NCBI GenBank assembly: GCA_031547595.1
Contig: JAVBRU010000037.1
Coordinates: 1-64,000, forward strand
DNA: 64,000 bases
Source: JAVBRU01 sp031547595
GTDB taxonomy: Bacteria; Bacillota; Clostridia; Christensenellales; Aristaeellaceae
Direction: 5' to 3'
In this document: piece after piece, positions 34,999 through 43,602 of the stretch
Position numbering within the stretch: position 1 is the first letter of the stretch
How the letters are laid out: each line of letters starts with the position of its first letter
Translations under genes and position numbers: made by a program
Notes under the pieces: model-generated
What the model saw: the letters and a program-made list of their open reading frames with translations, nothing else
Database searches by the model: none
Told to the model about the DNA's origin: nothing

Positions 34999-35047
34999 TA
35001 TATCATAAGATCCTTGGTTTATCCAGTTGTGCTTTGCAATTATACAC

Positions 35048-35093
35048 TCTCCACTCAACGTAGCTGCCCGCTACGGTTGATGCAATTGCTCTA
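35048..35093. mobile_element. MITE family A, internally deleted mini-copy
   Basis: In reverse orientation the sequence starts TAGAGCAATTGCATCAACCG and continues TAGCGGG, like the family A left end, then folds back with CTACGTTGA. Most of the 162-base interior is missing and the far end is degraded. It sits at the edge of the second HipA-like segment. Confidence 0.55.
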
Positions 35094-35178
35094 AAATCCA
35101 ATTGTGTCAGAGCACCAGTGCTGACTGATGATGACCTTTGGCGAGACACATTTTGCCCAGGTAGCCGAATCGTCATCA

Positions 35179-36426
35179 TCACCCTTGCCAATATTGATCC
35201 ACAACTTCGCGGAAGAGTTGCATATAGCGCTTCACCCTTTGCGCGCTGCCCACGCTATACACATCGCGCTGGGCAAACTCGATATGGCAGCCCCTGGCCG
35301 CCAGCAGCGTATCCCGGAAATGGGCTTTCACAGAGGCCTCGTCCAGCGACGAACCCACCCCGATCAGGTTGGGGGAGGGCTTCCTGAGATATACAATCTT
35401 TTTGCCGCGCAGGGCTTCGCCCATAAAATGCTCGTCACACCAGGGGGAAATGGATACCTTGCGTAGGTTGGGCAGGGTTTCTAAAATATCTTTCCAAATG
35501 GGGTGAACGGCCTCGCAGCAACCGTAGGAGAGCAAACCGAATAAATCGGAGACCTTTTTGTAGTAGGGGAAAATAAACTCTTTGAACATCGCGGGGGAAA
35601 TGGCAGTGGTCTCTTGGGAGTCCATGAAGCCCCAGATGTCTGTGGTTTTCACGTTTTCCTTTTTGTCTGGCAGGCCGGACGTGAAGCAATACGAGCCCTG
35701 GGCCAAGCCCTGGCTGCCTGTGGTGGCGTTTAAAATCCCCGCTTCCTCCATGGCCTTGAAGTAGCGGCAGTAATCATCGGTCAGCCTGTCCATCATCTGA
35801 TGGAAAAGCGTGGGTGTGTCGATCATGGCCATGTACATATCTTCCATGCGCATGATGTGCACAATATCCTGCGTCGGGCAGGCATAGAGGCAAGGATTTT
35901 CATTCTTGACGGGCAGAATATCCCCAAACAGCTCGCCGATAAAATCCATATCCATTTGCGTTTTTGCCGTGTCGATCGCAAAGGTGGATATAGAAAGCTT
36001 TGCGTAATCTTCCTCCAGATCGGAAAGATAGGGCTCAAAATGATGGCCGAGGGATTGCTTGCCCTTCACAGCCGTATGGGTGACCTTCACGGGCAGGTTG
36101 AAGGACGTAAAGCCACAGCGGGTTTGCACTGTATAATAGTCTTGCACCAAAGTGTCGTCGCTAAACAGTTTATGGTTGACGAAGTTTGATAAGAGGGTTC
36201 TTTCAATTGCCCGCGCGTGCTCGTCCTCGCAGCGCATCAGCGGCGGCAAAATGTCGTCCTGGAATGTCCATAGCTCCATCCGCAAAAAGGGCGGCGTGAG
36301 GTTTTCCAGGCGGCCATAGGCTTCCCACCGGGCAAGGAGTGCTTGGTTTGCGGGGGACTGCGCCCATTCCATCTGCTCTGCGGCAAGGCCACGAAGGATG
36401 TTCCTGTCTTTTTTTGAAAATGCCAC
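35179..36426 (-). CDS. Uroporphyrinogen decarboxylase (URO-D) superfamily protein, function unknown
   Basis: A 415-residue protein of the URO-D/MtaA-like (beta/alpha)8 superfamily. Supporting stretches are MYMAMIDTPTLFHQMMDRLT, LNATTGSQGLAQGSYCFTSG, FMDSQETTAISPAMFKEFIF, SYGCCEAVHPIWKDILETLP and RKVSISPWCDEHFMGEALRG. The GCCE...H group could bind zinc or a cobalamin-linked methyl donor as in methylcobamide:CoM methyltransferases, but members in sugar loci have no assigned reaction. It starts with GTG at 36426, seven bases after GAGGTG. It is last in a minus-strand run AraC - (remnant) - SGNH - URO-D, so the genes are probably coregulated by sugar. Confidence 0.75.
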   Translation of the reverse strand: MAFSKKDRNILRGLAAEQMEWAQSPANQALLARWEAYGRLENLTPPFLRMELWTFQDDILPPLMRCEDEHARAIERTLLSNFVNHKLFSDDTLVQDYYTVQTRCGFTSFNLPVKVTHTAVKGKQSLGHHFEPYLSDLEEDYAKLSISTFAIDTAKTQMDMDFIGELFGDILPVKNENPCLYACPTQDIVHIMRMEDMYMAMIDTPTLFHQMMDRLTDDYCRYFKAMEEAGILNATTGSQGLAQGSYCFTSGLPDKKENVKTTDIWGFMDSQETTAISPAMFKEFIFPYYKKVSDLFGLLSYGCCEAVHPIWKDILETLPNLRKVSISPWCDEHFMGEALRGKKIVYLRKPSPNLIGVGSSLDEASVKAHFRDTLLAARGCHIEFAQRDVYSVGSAQRVKRYMQLFREVVDQYWQG

Positions 36427-36447
36427 GTGCGATCACCTCGATTTGCG

Positions 36448-37464
36448 CTATTTTGATGGCCTGTCCAGTATTTCCTGCAGGATGGGCGCCAGCACCTGCG
36501 CCGTGCGGTACATGCCAAGATCATTGGGGTGCAGGGCGTCGGCACTGCACGCATCGCGGTCCTGGCTGCCCCACAGGGTTTCGCCATCAACGAAATAGAC
36601 GTTTTTATCGCCGTTTTGCAAGGCCGCTTCGTAGGTGCTGCGGATGATCTGGCGGCGCTGCGCCGCTTCGTTTAGCCATTCAAAATTGGAAGCACTCATA
36701 AACACGATGGGCAACAGGGGCTGGCGGCTTCGAATATACTCAAAAAAAGGCGCGTGCGTGTGTTGTAGATGCTCTAATGTGGGTGCATTATGGTCATAAT
36801 CCATCACCAGGATGCTCTTTTCGATGCCGTAAATGTAATCGGCCATCAATAGCTCGCCCTTGGCCGAGCCGGAAAAACCAAAATTGATAAAATCCGCATC
36901 CAGCCAGCGGGACAAAAGGGCATTGTATGCGTTGGCGGGCTTGCTGCAGCATGCGCCCTCTGTTACGGAGCTTCCATAATACAAAATCGGGACGGGGTGC
37001 TTGTAGGCCGTGGGCGCTTCCACGGCGGCATCGTCTTCCAGCGTGATTTGGATGCCTGTGATGATCTCATTGCGCGGCAGGAAGATGGTGATATCCTCGG
37101 CGGTATGGTCCTTATGGAAGGTGCCCTTGGCAAAGGGCGTGTGATAGCCATCTGGACGGGCAAGGCCCGCATAGCGCGCCGTCTGCCGGGGGCCGATGAA
37201 TACATTGGCCGATTGGCAGGAATAGATCGACATGCCGATATCGGGCGTAATGCGCTCAAAATCAATGTGCAAGCCGATTTCGCGGGAGTTTGTGCGGAAG
37301 CAAAGCCGCGCACCGGGGCAGCGGCCGCTCAATTGCCAGTTGACAAATTCGGGCGGCAGCTGCGCTGTGATATGGCTTGGCAACCGTTGCATGCGGCCCG
37401 TTTGCGCAAAAAAGGGCACGCCATATATTTTGAAGGGCGGCTGGCGAAAGTCGTATGTTTTCAT
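36448..37464 (-). CDS. SGNH/GDSL-family esterase
   Basis: A 338-residue cytoplasmic hydrolase. An N-terminal beta-sandwich (about 1-165) precedes the SGNH domain, an arrangement seen in carbohydrate esterases acting on acetylated oligosaccharides. The catalytic serine lies in ILYYGSSVTEGACC near residue 175, the oxyanion glycine and asparagine in FGFSGSAKGELLMADYIYGI and MDYDHNAPT, and the Asp/His pair in DALHPND near 315. CAAAGGAG precedes the ATG, which overlaps the stop of a gene remnant (ATGA). It probably removes acetyl groups from pectic or hemicellulose oligosaccharides imported by the divergent transporter. Confidence 0.82.
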   Translation of the reverse strand: MKTYDFRQPPFKIYGVPFFAQTGRMQRLPSHITAQLPPEFVNWQLSGRCPGARLCFRTNSREIGLHIDFERITPDIGMSIYSCQSANVFIGPRQTARYAGLARPDGYHTPFAKGTFHKDHTAEDITIFLPRNEIITGIQITLEDDAAVEAPTAYKHPVPILYYGSSVTEGACCSKPANAYNALLSRWLDADFINFGFSGSAKGELLMADYIYGIEKSILVMDYDHNAPTLEHLQHTHAPFFEYIRSRQPLLPIVFMSASNFEWLNEAAQRRQIIRSTYEAALQNGDKNVYFVDGETLWGSQDRDACSADALHPNDLGMYRTAQVLAPILQEILDRPSK

Positions 37465-37650
37465 AGGGATGCTCCTTTGCTGTTGATATAGGGCGGGCAG
37501 ATTCCGGGCGCGTAGCGGTTTGCGGCGCTGCCTGTAGCCAACAGACGGATGCTGTTTTCGCCTGCCCGCAGGTGCTGCCCCACATCAAACAGGTGATCAT
37601 TCCAAAAAGAAACCCCGGCAAACTGGCCATGCGCGTCCCCTTGCTTATAC
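37461..37650 (-). pseudogene. Remnant of a beta-sandwich glycan-active gene
   Basis: Between AraC and SGNH, a minus-strand frame reads FAGVSFWNDHLFDVGQHLRA, then GENSIRLLATGSAANRYAPG before its stop. This pattern (F-DV...L-GEN-IRL) is typical of galactose-binding-like domains at the ends of large glycoside hydrolases. There is no start or catalytic part. Its TGA overlaps the SGNH start codon, which shows that the lost gene was once translationally coupled to it. Confidence 0.45.
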
Positions 37651-37653
37651 TCA

Positions 37654-38595
37654 TTATAAATCCGGTTCTGTCCAGCCCCGGTAGTTGAGCACGTATTTGT
37701 GATCGGGTTTTCTGTCGGTGGCGTCGCCTGCGTTGCGGTAGGCACGGGGCGAAACCTTCATCGCGGCAATGAACGCGCGGTTGAAGGAGGAAAGGGAGGC
37801 AAAGCCCACCTCCGCCGCGATTTCCAAAATGGGCTTTTCGCCGGTTTTGAGCAGCATACACGCGTGATCGATCCGCGTTGCGTTGATAAATGCCAGCGGG
37901 GACGTGCCCATGATGTTCAAAAACAAGCGCCTAAAATGCGTGGTGCTCAGGTGGCACATCTTTGCAAGCTCATCCACGGTGGTCTTTTCCATATAGCTTT
38001 CAAAAATATAGTTGAGCGCGGGCGTCAATACCGGTGTGCCGGTTTTTTTGACCAATGCCTCCGGCTCCCTGGGCTGCGGCATGTCCTCGCGGATGCGCGT
38101 CACCTCATAATAAAAGGCCACAAACAGCCCCTTCACTGCGTTTTGATAGCCCGGCTTGTGCCCGCGCAGCTCATCGAGGATGCAGGAGGCCAAAAAATGC
38201 ACCTTGGGGTAGTCCGCTTGCCGCAAAAGCAGCTTGCAATCATTCAGCGCTTTGACATGGGCGGAGGAGCCAATCAGATCGGCCACCAGCATATCCAGAT
38301 CCACGAAGATATACGACCACAGGCTTTGCATGCCCTTATCCGAGTAAGTGGTGTGCGGAATATGCCGCTGGATCAGCGTCACATCGCCCCTGGCAAAATG
38401 GTTGGGCGTGTCGTTGATCAACAGCGTGCCGCTTTGGGTATGGCAAATGCCGATTTCCAGGCAATTGTGGAAATGCAGCCGTGCAGATATGGTGTCTGAT
38501 ATGTGCCACTTCTCGCCGTCCAATAGCAGGATGGGGAAATCCGCCGGCAGCTCATACAGCCGGTATTCAACCACTTCCCGCGCCTGACGCGCCAT
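37654..38595 (-). CDS. AraC-family transcriptional regulator (1)
   Basis: A 313-residue regulator with an N-terminal cupin-like sensing domain (LHFHNCLEIGICHTQSGTLL) and a C-terminal double helix-turn-helix (VDELAKMCHLSTTHFRRLFL and ILEIAAEVGFASLSSFNRAF followed by SPRAYR). It is divergent from the ABC importer at 38882 and heads the minus-strand SGNH / URO-D run, so it most likely activates both directions in response to a sugar. AAAGGGGG precedes the ATG. Confidence 0.92.
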   Translation of the reverse strand: MARQAREVVEYRLYELPADFPILLLDGEKWHISDTISARLHFHNCLEIGICHTQSGTLLINDTPNHFARGDVTLIQRHIPHTTYSDKGMQSLWSYIFVDLDMLVADLIGSSAHVKALNDCKLLLRQADYPKVHFLASCILDELRGHKPGYQNAVKGLFVAFYYEVTRIREDMPQPREPEALVKKTGTPVLTPALNYIFESYMEKTTVDELAKMCHLSTTHFRRLFLNIMGTSPLAFINATRIDHACMLLKTGEKPILEIAAEVGFASLSSFNRAFIAAMKVSPRAYRNAGDATDRKPDHKYVLNYRGWTEPDL

Positions 38596-38778
38596 ACAAT
38601 TCCCCCTTTCATACCCGCTTGTTAATATACATCAATTTCGTTTCCATTTCAACCATTAATTTTGATTCAAAGACGATAAACGGTAGAATATGTCCCTATT
38701 CTAACCATATTTACCACCAATAAAAGCTGATTATTTAGATAAATGATTGAAATTGATAAGTTTATAGTTGCTATTCGT

Positions 38779-38808
38779 TTGAAAACAACAGCCCTGACAC
38801 AGTATACT
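38779..38808 (+). promoter_or_regulatory. Probable promoter of the ABC importer / GH105 / GH112 operon
   Basis: TTGAAA (38779-38784), 18 bases, TATACT (38803-38808), 74 bases before the permease start. The AT-rich stretch 38620-38770 between this and the AraC gene would hold the activator sites; I see no clear palindrome in it. Confidence 0.5.
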
Positions 38809-38881
38809 ATGATTATGAAACCGCCGCTGATACATGGATTGTAGCCAGTTATATGTATGCATATTTGGGAAAGGGGTCCTG

Positions 38882-39841
38882 ATGAAATTGCTGCAAGGCT
38901 CTGGAAATGCCGTTGCCAAAGATTTGCGATACCGCCAGCACTTTTCATTTTTGAGGCGCGATTGGCAGCTGTATTTGCTGCTTTTGTTGCCCGTTGCATT
39001 CGTCATTATTTTTAAGTACGCGGCCTATCCAGGGCTACGTATGGCGTTTATGGATTATAAGCCCGCCAAGGGCTATGCGGGCAGCAAGTGGGTGGGGTTT
39101 GAAACCTTTGAGAAGATATTCAAAGACAAGGATTTCACCCGCGCCCTCAAAAACTCTTTGGTGTTCAACTTTGCTGATCTGGCCATCAGCTTCCCCGCGC
39201 CCATCATCATCGCGCTGATGCTCAACGAGCTTCGCCTGCCCCGGTTCAAAAAATGGTCGCAAACCATACTGTACCTGCCGCATTTCCTCAGCTGGGTCAT
39301 TGTTTCGTCGGTCATGTACAGCTTGTTCAAGCCCGAAACGGGGCTGATCAACATCCTGCTGATGAATACCGGCCTCATCAACAAGGGCATTCCCTTCCTC
39401 ACCGAAACCGGGCACTGGTCCGTCACCTACCTGCTGGTGGGCGTATGGCAGGGCATGGGCTGGGGCTCCATCATCTATCTGGCCGCCATCACGGGCATCA
39501 ATGCAGAGCTTTACGAGGCCGCCACGGTGGACGGCGCGGGCAGGCTGGGCAAGATCTGGCATGTCACGCTGCCCGGCATCCGCCCCACGATGGTCACGCT
39601 GCTGATTATGAATCTGGGGCGCGTGATGGGCTCGAACTTCGAGCGGATCGACTCCTTTGCCAATGTGCAGGTGCGCGATGCAAGCTATCAGCTGGCCATC
39701 TATATCTACGAAAAAGGGCTGGCAGGGTCTAACTTCTCCCGCGCCACGGCGGTGGGCCTGTTCCAATCTCTGACGGGGCTTTTGCTGGTGCTGGCGGCGG
39801 ACTGGGTGGCCAAGCGCCTGGGCGACGACGGCTTACTATAG
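38882..39841 (+). CDS. ABC transporter permease, LplB-type
   Basis: A 319-residue permease of the LplB group, which serves oligosaccharides such as pectic and rhamnogalacturonan fragments in Bacillota. The start is the ATG at 38882 after GGGAAAGGGG. Six membrane helices are predicted (WQLYLLLLLPVAFVIIFKYA first). The coupling loop is ELYEAATVDGAGRLGKIWHV near residue 220, and the C-terminal VGLFQSLTGLLLVLAADWVA is typical. It is first in an operon with a second permease, an SBP, GH105 and GH112. Confidence 0.92.
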   Translation: MKLLQGSGNAVAKDLRYRQHFSFLRRDWQLYLLLLLPVAFVIIFKYAAYPGLRMAFMDYKPAKGYAGSKWVGFETFEKIFKDKDFTRALKNSLVFNFADLAISFPAPIIIALMLNELRLPRFKKWSQTILYLPHFLSWVIVSSVMYSLFKPETGLINILLMNTGLINKGIPFLTETGHWSVTYLLVGVWQGMGWGSIIYLAAITGINAELYEAATVDGAGRLGKIWHVTLPGIRPTMVTLLIMNLGRVMGSNFERIDSFANVQVRDASYQLAIYIYEKGLAGSNFSRATAVGLFQSLTGLLLVLAADWVAKRLGDDGLL

Positions 39842-39859
39842 ACGAAGGGGGGAGAGACG

Positions 39860-40801
39860 ATGCCCATATCACAAAGCAAAAAACGCGAAAAACAAATCGA
39901 GCGCGAAGAAAACCAAAGCGCCATCGGTTTTTCCAAGGTCAATCCCTTCCGCATAGGCGATTTTATCATCATCACGGTGATTGTGCTGCTGTGCCTGGCG
40001 TGCGTTGTGCCCTTCATCCATCTGATGTCCAAATCTCTGTCCAGCAACACCGCAGTGCTGAGCAAGCAGGTATTTCTGTGGCCGATCGGCTTAAACTTCG
40101 ACGCATACCAAACCGTTTTCCGGGATGGGCAGCTCACCTATTCGATGATCTACACCATCTATGTCACCATTCTTTTCACTGTGATTGGCATGATCATCAC
40201 CATCTGCGCCGCCTATCCGCTGAGCAAAAGGCGATTGAAGGGCCGCATGTTCTTTTCCTTCCTGGTGATGTTCACGATGTATTTTTCGGCAGGGCTGATC
40301 CCTGAATACCTGCTGCTTAAATCCCTGAAGCTGAATAACACCATGTGGGTGCTGGTGCTGCCGCTGTGCTTCTCGCCCTACAATATGCTGATCATGAAAT
40401 CGTTTTTCCAGTCCACCATTCCGGACTCTCTGGAAGAAGCGGCCTTCCTGGACGGCGCGTCGAACTTCCAGATCCTCTACAAGATTGTGCTGCCGCTGTC
40501 CAAGCCCATCCTGGCCACACTGTGCCTGTTCTATGCCGTGGGGCGGTGGAACGCGTATGCGGACGCCAAATACTTCATCACCAAGAAATCTTTGCAGCCC
40601 ATACAGTATCTTTTGTATAACATGGTCATTTCGTCCGGCTCTGATGCGATTTCGATGTCCGAAGGCTCGGCCTCGCAGTCCACGCCCGAGGTGCTGCGCA
40701 GCGCGGCTGTTATGTTTGCGACACTGCCCATCCTGTGCATCTATCCGTTTGTGCAAAAGCACTTTGTGCGCGGCGTGATGATTGGCGCGGTGAAGGGTTG
40801 A
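39860..40801 (+). CDS. ABC transporter permease, LplC/YtcP-type
   Basis: A 313-residue partner permease. A charged N-terminal extension (about 30 residues, KKREKQIEREENQ) precedes the first membrane helix, DFIIITVIVLLCLACVVPFI. The coupling loop is SLEEAAFLDGASNFQILYKI near residue 205. It follows the LplB-type gene by 18 bases and precedes the SBP, with a short stem-loop in between. Confidence 0.92.
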   Translation: MPISQSKKREKQIEREENQSAIGFSKVNPFRIGDFIIITVIVLLCLACVVPFIHLMSKSLSSNTAVLSKQVFLWPIGLNFDAYQTVFRDGQLTYSMIYTIYVTILFTVIGMIITICAAYPLSKRRLKGRMFFSFLVMFTMYFSAGLIPEYLLLKSLKLNNTMWVLVLPLCFSPYNMLIMKSFFQSTIPDSLEEAAFLDGASNFQILYKIVLPLSKPILATLCLFYAVGRWNAYADAKYFITKKSLQPIQYLLYNMVISSGSDAISMSEGSASQSTPEVLRSAAVMFATLPILCIYPFVQKHFVRGVMIGAVKG

Positions 40802-40807
40802 TCCGGT

Positions 40808-40837
40808 AATTACATAGCGCCGAGGGCGCTGTGAATT
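40808..40837 (+). other. Stem-loop before the SBP gene
   Basis: AATTACATAGCGCC pairs with GGCGCTGTGAATT around GAG, with one or two mismatches. There is no T run. Together with the hairpin after the SBP it brackets that cistron, consistent with RNA processing or protection that raises SBP output. Confidence 0.55.
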
Positions 40838-40864
40838 ATAAAGAATAAGAGGAGGATGTATCTC

Positions 40865-42505
40865 ATGAAAAAGACCTTATCCATGGTTCTGGCGCTGGTA
40901 TTGCTGCTGGCGCTGGCCGCTCCTTGCTTCGCATCGGCGCAAGAAGCCTATGTGGCGGCGGACTGGGAACCCTTTGCAAAGCGCGTGACCATCACCGTGC
41001 CCGTGTATGACCGCGGCAAGGCTGGCTATCCCGCGGTTGACGACAACTACTGGACGCAGTGGATCCAGAAAGAATTTGGCGATAAGTACAACATCGATGT
41101 GCAGTATGTCGCCATCCCCCGCGGCGATGTGATGACCAAGTACGCGCTGCTGATCGCGGGCGAAGAAACCCCCACCATCATGATGGAATACGACTATCCG
41201 AAGGTCGCCCAGTGGGCATCTGAGGGCGCGATGCAGGTCATCGATCTGGAAGCCTTCAAGGCCGTTGCACCCAACTACTATCAGGCGATGGTAACCAACA
41301 ACCAGCTGGGCTACACCGACATCAACGGCGAAACCTTCTTTGTATTGTCCGAGCGCCCCTACTACAACACCACCTACACCTATGCCACCTTCGTGCGCCT
41401 GGACTGGCTGGAAGCCGTCGGCATGCAAAACCCCACCAATTATGCCGAGTTCACCGCCGCGATTGACGCCATCATCGCCGCCGGCTTGACCGACAAGGCC
41501 CCCATCGGCCTCACCGTGCCCGCCGATGCGTATTCCCGCAACTACTCCTTCCGCGATTTCCCCGTGGACGAAGTGGAATGGGCGATGCACTCCACGCTGG
41601 GCACCTCCTCCCTGTCCTGGAAGCCCACGGAGAGGCTGCTTCGCCGCACCAATGCGGAATACGCCAAGGGCTATTATTCCACCGAGTTTGATCTTGGCAC
41701 CGCGGATATGTCCGGCGCGCAGGCGTCCGATATGCAGGCCGATTTCATCAATGGCAAGCTGTACAAGTATGGCGGCTACATGTCTGCCAATGTGGACTGG
41801 CTGAAGGCGTTCTATGAGAACAACCCCGATGCCAAGCTGGCCATTGAAACCACCACCGTTGCGGTGGAAGAAGGCGTTGTGCCCGTTGCACAGATGCGCT
41901 CTGACAACGCGTTTGGCATGATCGTGGGCTTCTCCAGCTATGCCACGCAGGATCAGCTGAAGGCTGCCTGGATGCTGATGGATTGGATGCTCAACCCCGA
42001 CGTGCTGTATGTGCTGGAGAACGGCGTTGAAGGCGTCACCTATGTGCTGGGCGAAGACGGCCTGCCCATCGTGGATGGCGACTACCGCGGCACCGAAATG
42101 CTGAACCACAACATGAACATCGACATGACCTGCCTGGTGCACGCCTCCAAGAAGCTGGGCACCATCGAGCAGTCCATCGCCGCCATCTCGCCCAAGGGCC
42201 TGCCCCAGGATTTCACCCAGGCTCTGATCGACAACTACTATGCCCTCAAGGATATCGCGGATGCCGGCCAGGCGTACACCGATCCCGTGTTTGCGGTTGC
42301 GCTGGATGCGGAGAGCGAGTACACGGCCACGCTGCTCAGCCTGTGGAAGGAATACTATGTGAAGCTCGTCAAGGCCGATCCCGCTGATTTCGATGCGCTG
42401 TATGCCCAGTTTGCAAAGGAGTACCTGGATGCTGGCTATCAGGAGATCATCGATGCGCGCCTGGAAGCCTACGAAGCCGGCAACACCACCAAGCTGCCCA
42501 AATAA
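40865..42505 (+). CDS. Extracellular substrate-binding protein, LplA-type
   Basis: A 546-residue SBP of the large LplA-like group. The ATG at 40865 follows AGAGGAGG by nine bases. The signal peptide MKKTLSMVLALVLLLALAAP then CFASAQE looks like a signal-peptidase-I substrate (cut after SA); the cysteine has proline before it, so it is not a standard lipobox. The mature protein has the family's ALLIAGEETPTIMMEYDYPK, YTYATFVRLDWLEAVGMQNP and MIVGFSSYATQDQLKAAWML. Its operon partners GH105 and GH112 make rhamnogalacturonan oligosaccharides the likely cargo. Confidence 0.9.
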   Translation: MKKTLSMVLALVLLLALAAPCFASAQEAYVAADWEPFAKRVTITVPVYDRGKAGYPAVDDNYWTQWIQKEFGDKYNIDVQYVAIPRGDVMTKYALLIAGEETPTIMMEYDYPKVAQWASEGAMQVIDLEAFKAVAPNYYQAMVTNNQLGYTDINGETFFVLSERPYYNTTYTYATFVRLDWLEAVGMQNPTNYAEFTAAIDAIIAAGLTDKAPIGLTVPADAYSRNYSFRDFPVDEVEWAMHSTLGTSSLSWKPTERLLRRTNAEYAKGYYSTEFDLGTADMSGAQASDMQADFINGKLYKYGGYMSANVDWLKAFYENNPDAKLAIETTTVAVEEGVVPVAQMRSDNAFGMIVGFSSYATQDQLKAAWMLMDWMLNPDVLYVLENGVEGVTYVLGEDGLPIVDGDYRGTEMLNHNMNIDMTCLVHASKKLGTIEQSIAAISPKGLPQDFTQALIDNYYALKDIADAGQAYTDPVFAVALDAESEYTATLLSLWKEYYVKLVKADPADFDALYAQFAKEYLDAGYQEIIDARLEAYEAGNTTKLPK

Positions 42506-42524
42506 TCACTCTCGTAAGACTATC

Positions 42525-42561
42525 ACGGGGGGCTGCGCGTATTGCACATGCAGCCCCCCGT
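42525..42561 (+). terminator. GC-rich stem-loop after the SBP gene
   Basis: ACGGGGGGCTGC (42525-42536) pairs perfectly with GCAGCCCCCCGT (42550-42561). No T run follows, so read-through into GH105 with a boosted SBP level is likely. Confidence 0.7.
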
Positions 42562-42589
42562 TATAAGAAAACACCGGAGGATCTGTATC

Positions 42590-43597
42590 ATGAATAAGAT
42601 CGATCAAGCCATAGACAGCATTGTGCGCAAAACCATGAATATGGATCTGACGTGGGATTGGCCGGGCGGCGTTGCGTATTATGGCGTCGCCAAGGCATAC
42701 GAGAAAACCGGAAACGAAGAATACCTCCTACTGCTGCAAAACCGCATAGACGAGTTGATTGCGGTGGGGCTGCCGCCCGTGTGGACGGTGAACGCCTGCG
42801 CGATGGGGCACTGCCTGATCACGCTGTATAACGCCACAAAAGACGAAAAATACTGGCAAATCGTGCTCTCCAAGCTCGACTACCTGCAGCACAGCGCACT
42901 GCGCTTTGGCGACAACGTGCTGCAGCACACCGTATCCGCCAAGAACGACTTCCCAGAGCAGGCGTGGGCAGACACGCTGTTCATGGCTGCGTATTTTATG
43001 CTGCGCGTGGGCGTGCAGTTGGACGACCGCGCCCTCATCACCGATGCGCTCAGCCAGTGGCACTGGCATATCAGGTATTTGCAAAACCCCGAAACGGCCC
43101 TGTGGTATCATGGCTATAACAACATCAACAAAGACCATATGTCCGGCTTTTATTGGGCGCGGGCAAACGCGTGGGCGGCGTACACGATGTCGCGGGTCAA
43201 GCCCTCGGTGTTCGATTGGTATCTGTACCCCGCCGCGATGGACGTGGAATGCTCGCTGCGCGATCAACTGGCGGCGATTAAAACCCTGCAAACAGAAAAC
43301 GGGCTGTGGCACACAGTGCTGAATGACGACGAGAGCTATGAGGAAGTGTCCGCCTCCTGCGGCATTGCGGCCGCGATGGTGGAGGGACGAAACCCTTTAC
43401 ATAAAAAGTATATCAGCAAAGCGCTGGAAGGCGTGCTGAACAATATTTCTGCGGATGGGCGGGTGCTGAACGTATCCGGCGGCACCGCCGTGATGCGCGA
43501 TCTGGATGGCTACCGAAGCATCCCCAAACAGTGGATTCAAGGCTGGGGGCAAGGGCTGGCGCTGGTCTTCCTTGCAAATACCAGGGAAGGTGTGTAA
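42590..43597 (+). CDS. Unsaturated rhamnogalacturonyl hydrolase, GH105
   Basis: A 335-residue cytoplasmic enzyme of GH105, which removes the 4,5-unsaturated galacturonate that pectate/rhamnogalacturonan lyases leave at the non-reducing end. The family's (alpha/alpha)6 barrel is visible, with the catalytic aspartate in EQAWADTLFMAAYF near residue 125 and ALWYHGYNN near 170, SGFYWARANAWAAY following, and ASCGIAAAMVEGR and WIQGWGQGLALVF at the end. The ATG follows CGGAGG by ten bases. Its operon with the LplBCA importer indicates that lyase products are imported intact. Confidence 0.85.
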   Translation: MNKIDQAIDSIVRKTMNMDLTWDWPGGVAYYGVAKAYEKTGNEEYLLLLQNRIDELIAVGLPPVWTVNACAMGHCLITLYNATKDEKYWQIVLSKLDYLQHSALRFGDNVLQHTVSAKNDFPEQAWADTLFMAAYFMLRVGVQLDDRALITDALSQWHWHIRYLQNPETALWYHGYNNINKDHMSGFYWARANAWAAYTMSRVKPSVFDWYLYPAAMDVECSLRDQLAAIKTLQTENGLWHTVLNDDESYEEVSASCGIAAAMVEGRNPLHKKYISKALEGVLNNISADGRVLNVSGGTAVMRDLDGYRSIPKQWIQGWGQGLALVFLANTREGV

Positions 43598-43602
43598 TAA
43601 CC

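Larger units (their letters stand above)
33867..35046. repeat. Duplicated segment, copy 2
   Basis: This segment matches 30321-31430 from TTAGTTATTCGATATACGC to CAATTATACA, apart from the extra 70 bases at 34929-34998. The promoter's extended -10 (TGATATACT on the minus strand, complement of 34997-35005) is preserved. Confidence 0.8.

Noticed and set aside
40865..40930. Lipoprotein signal for the SBP at 40865 because of the cysteine in LAAPCFASAQE
   Set aside because: Proline directly before the cysteine does not fit a lipobox, and a normal signal-peptidase-I site follows at once.
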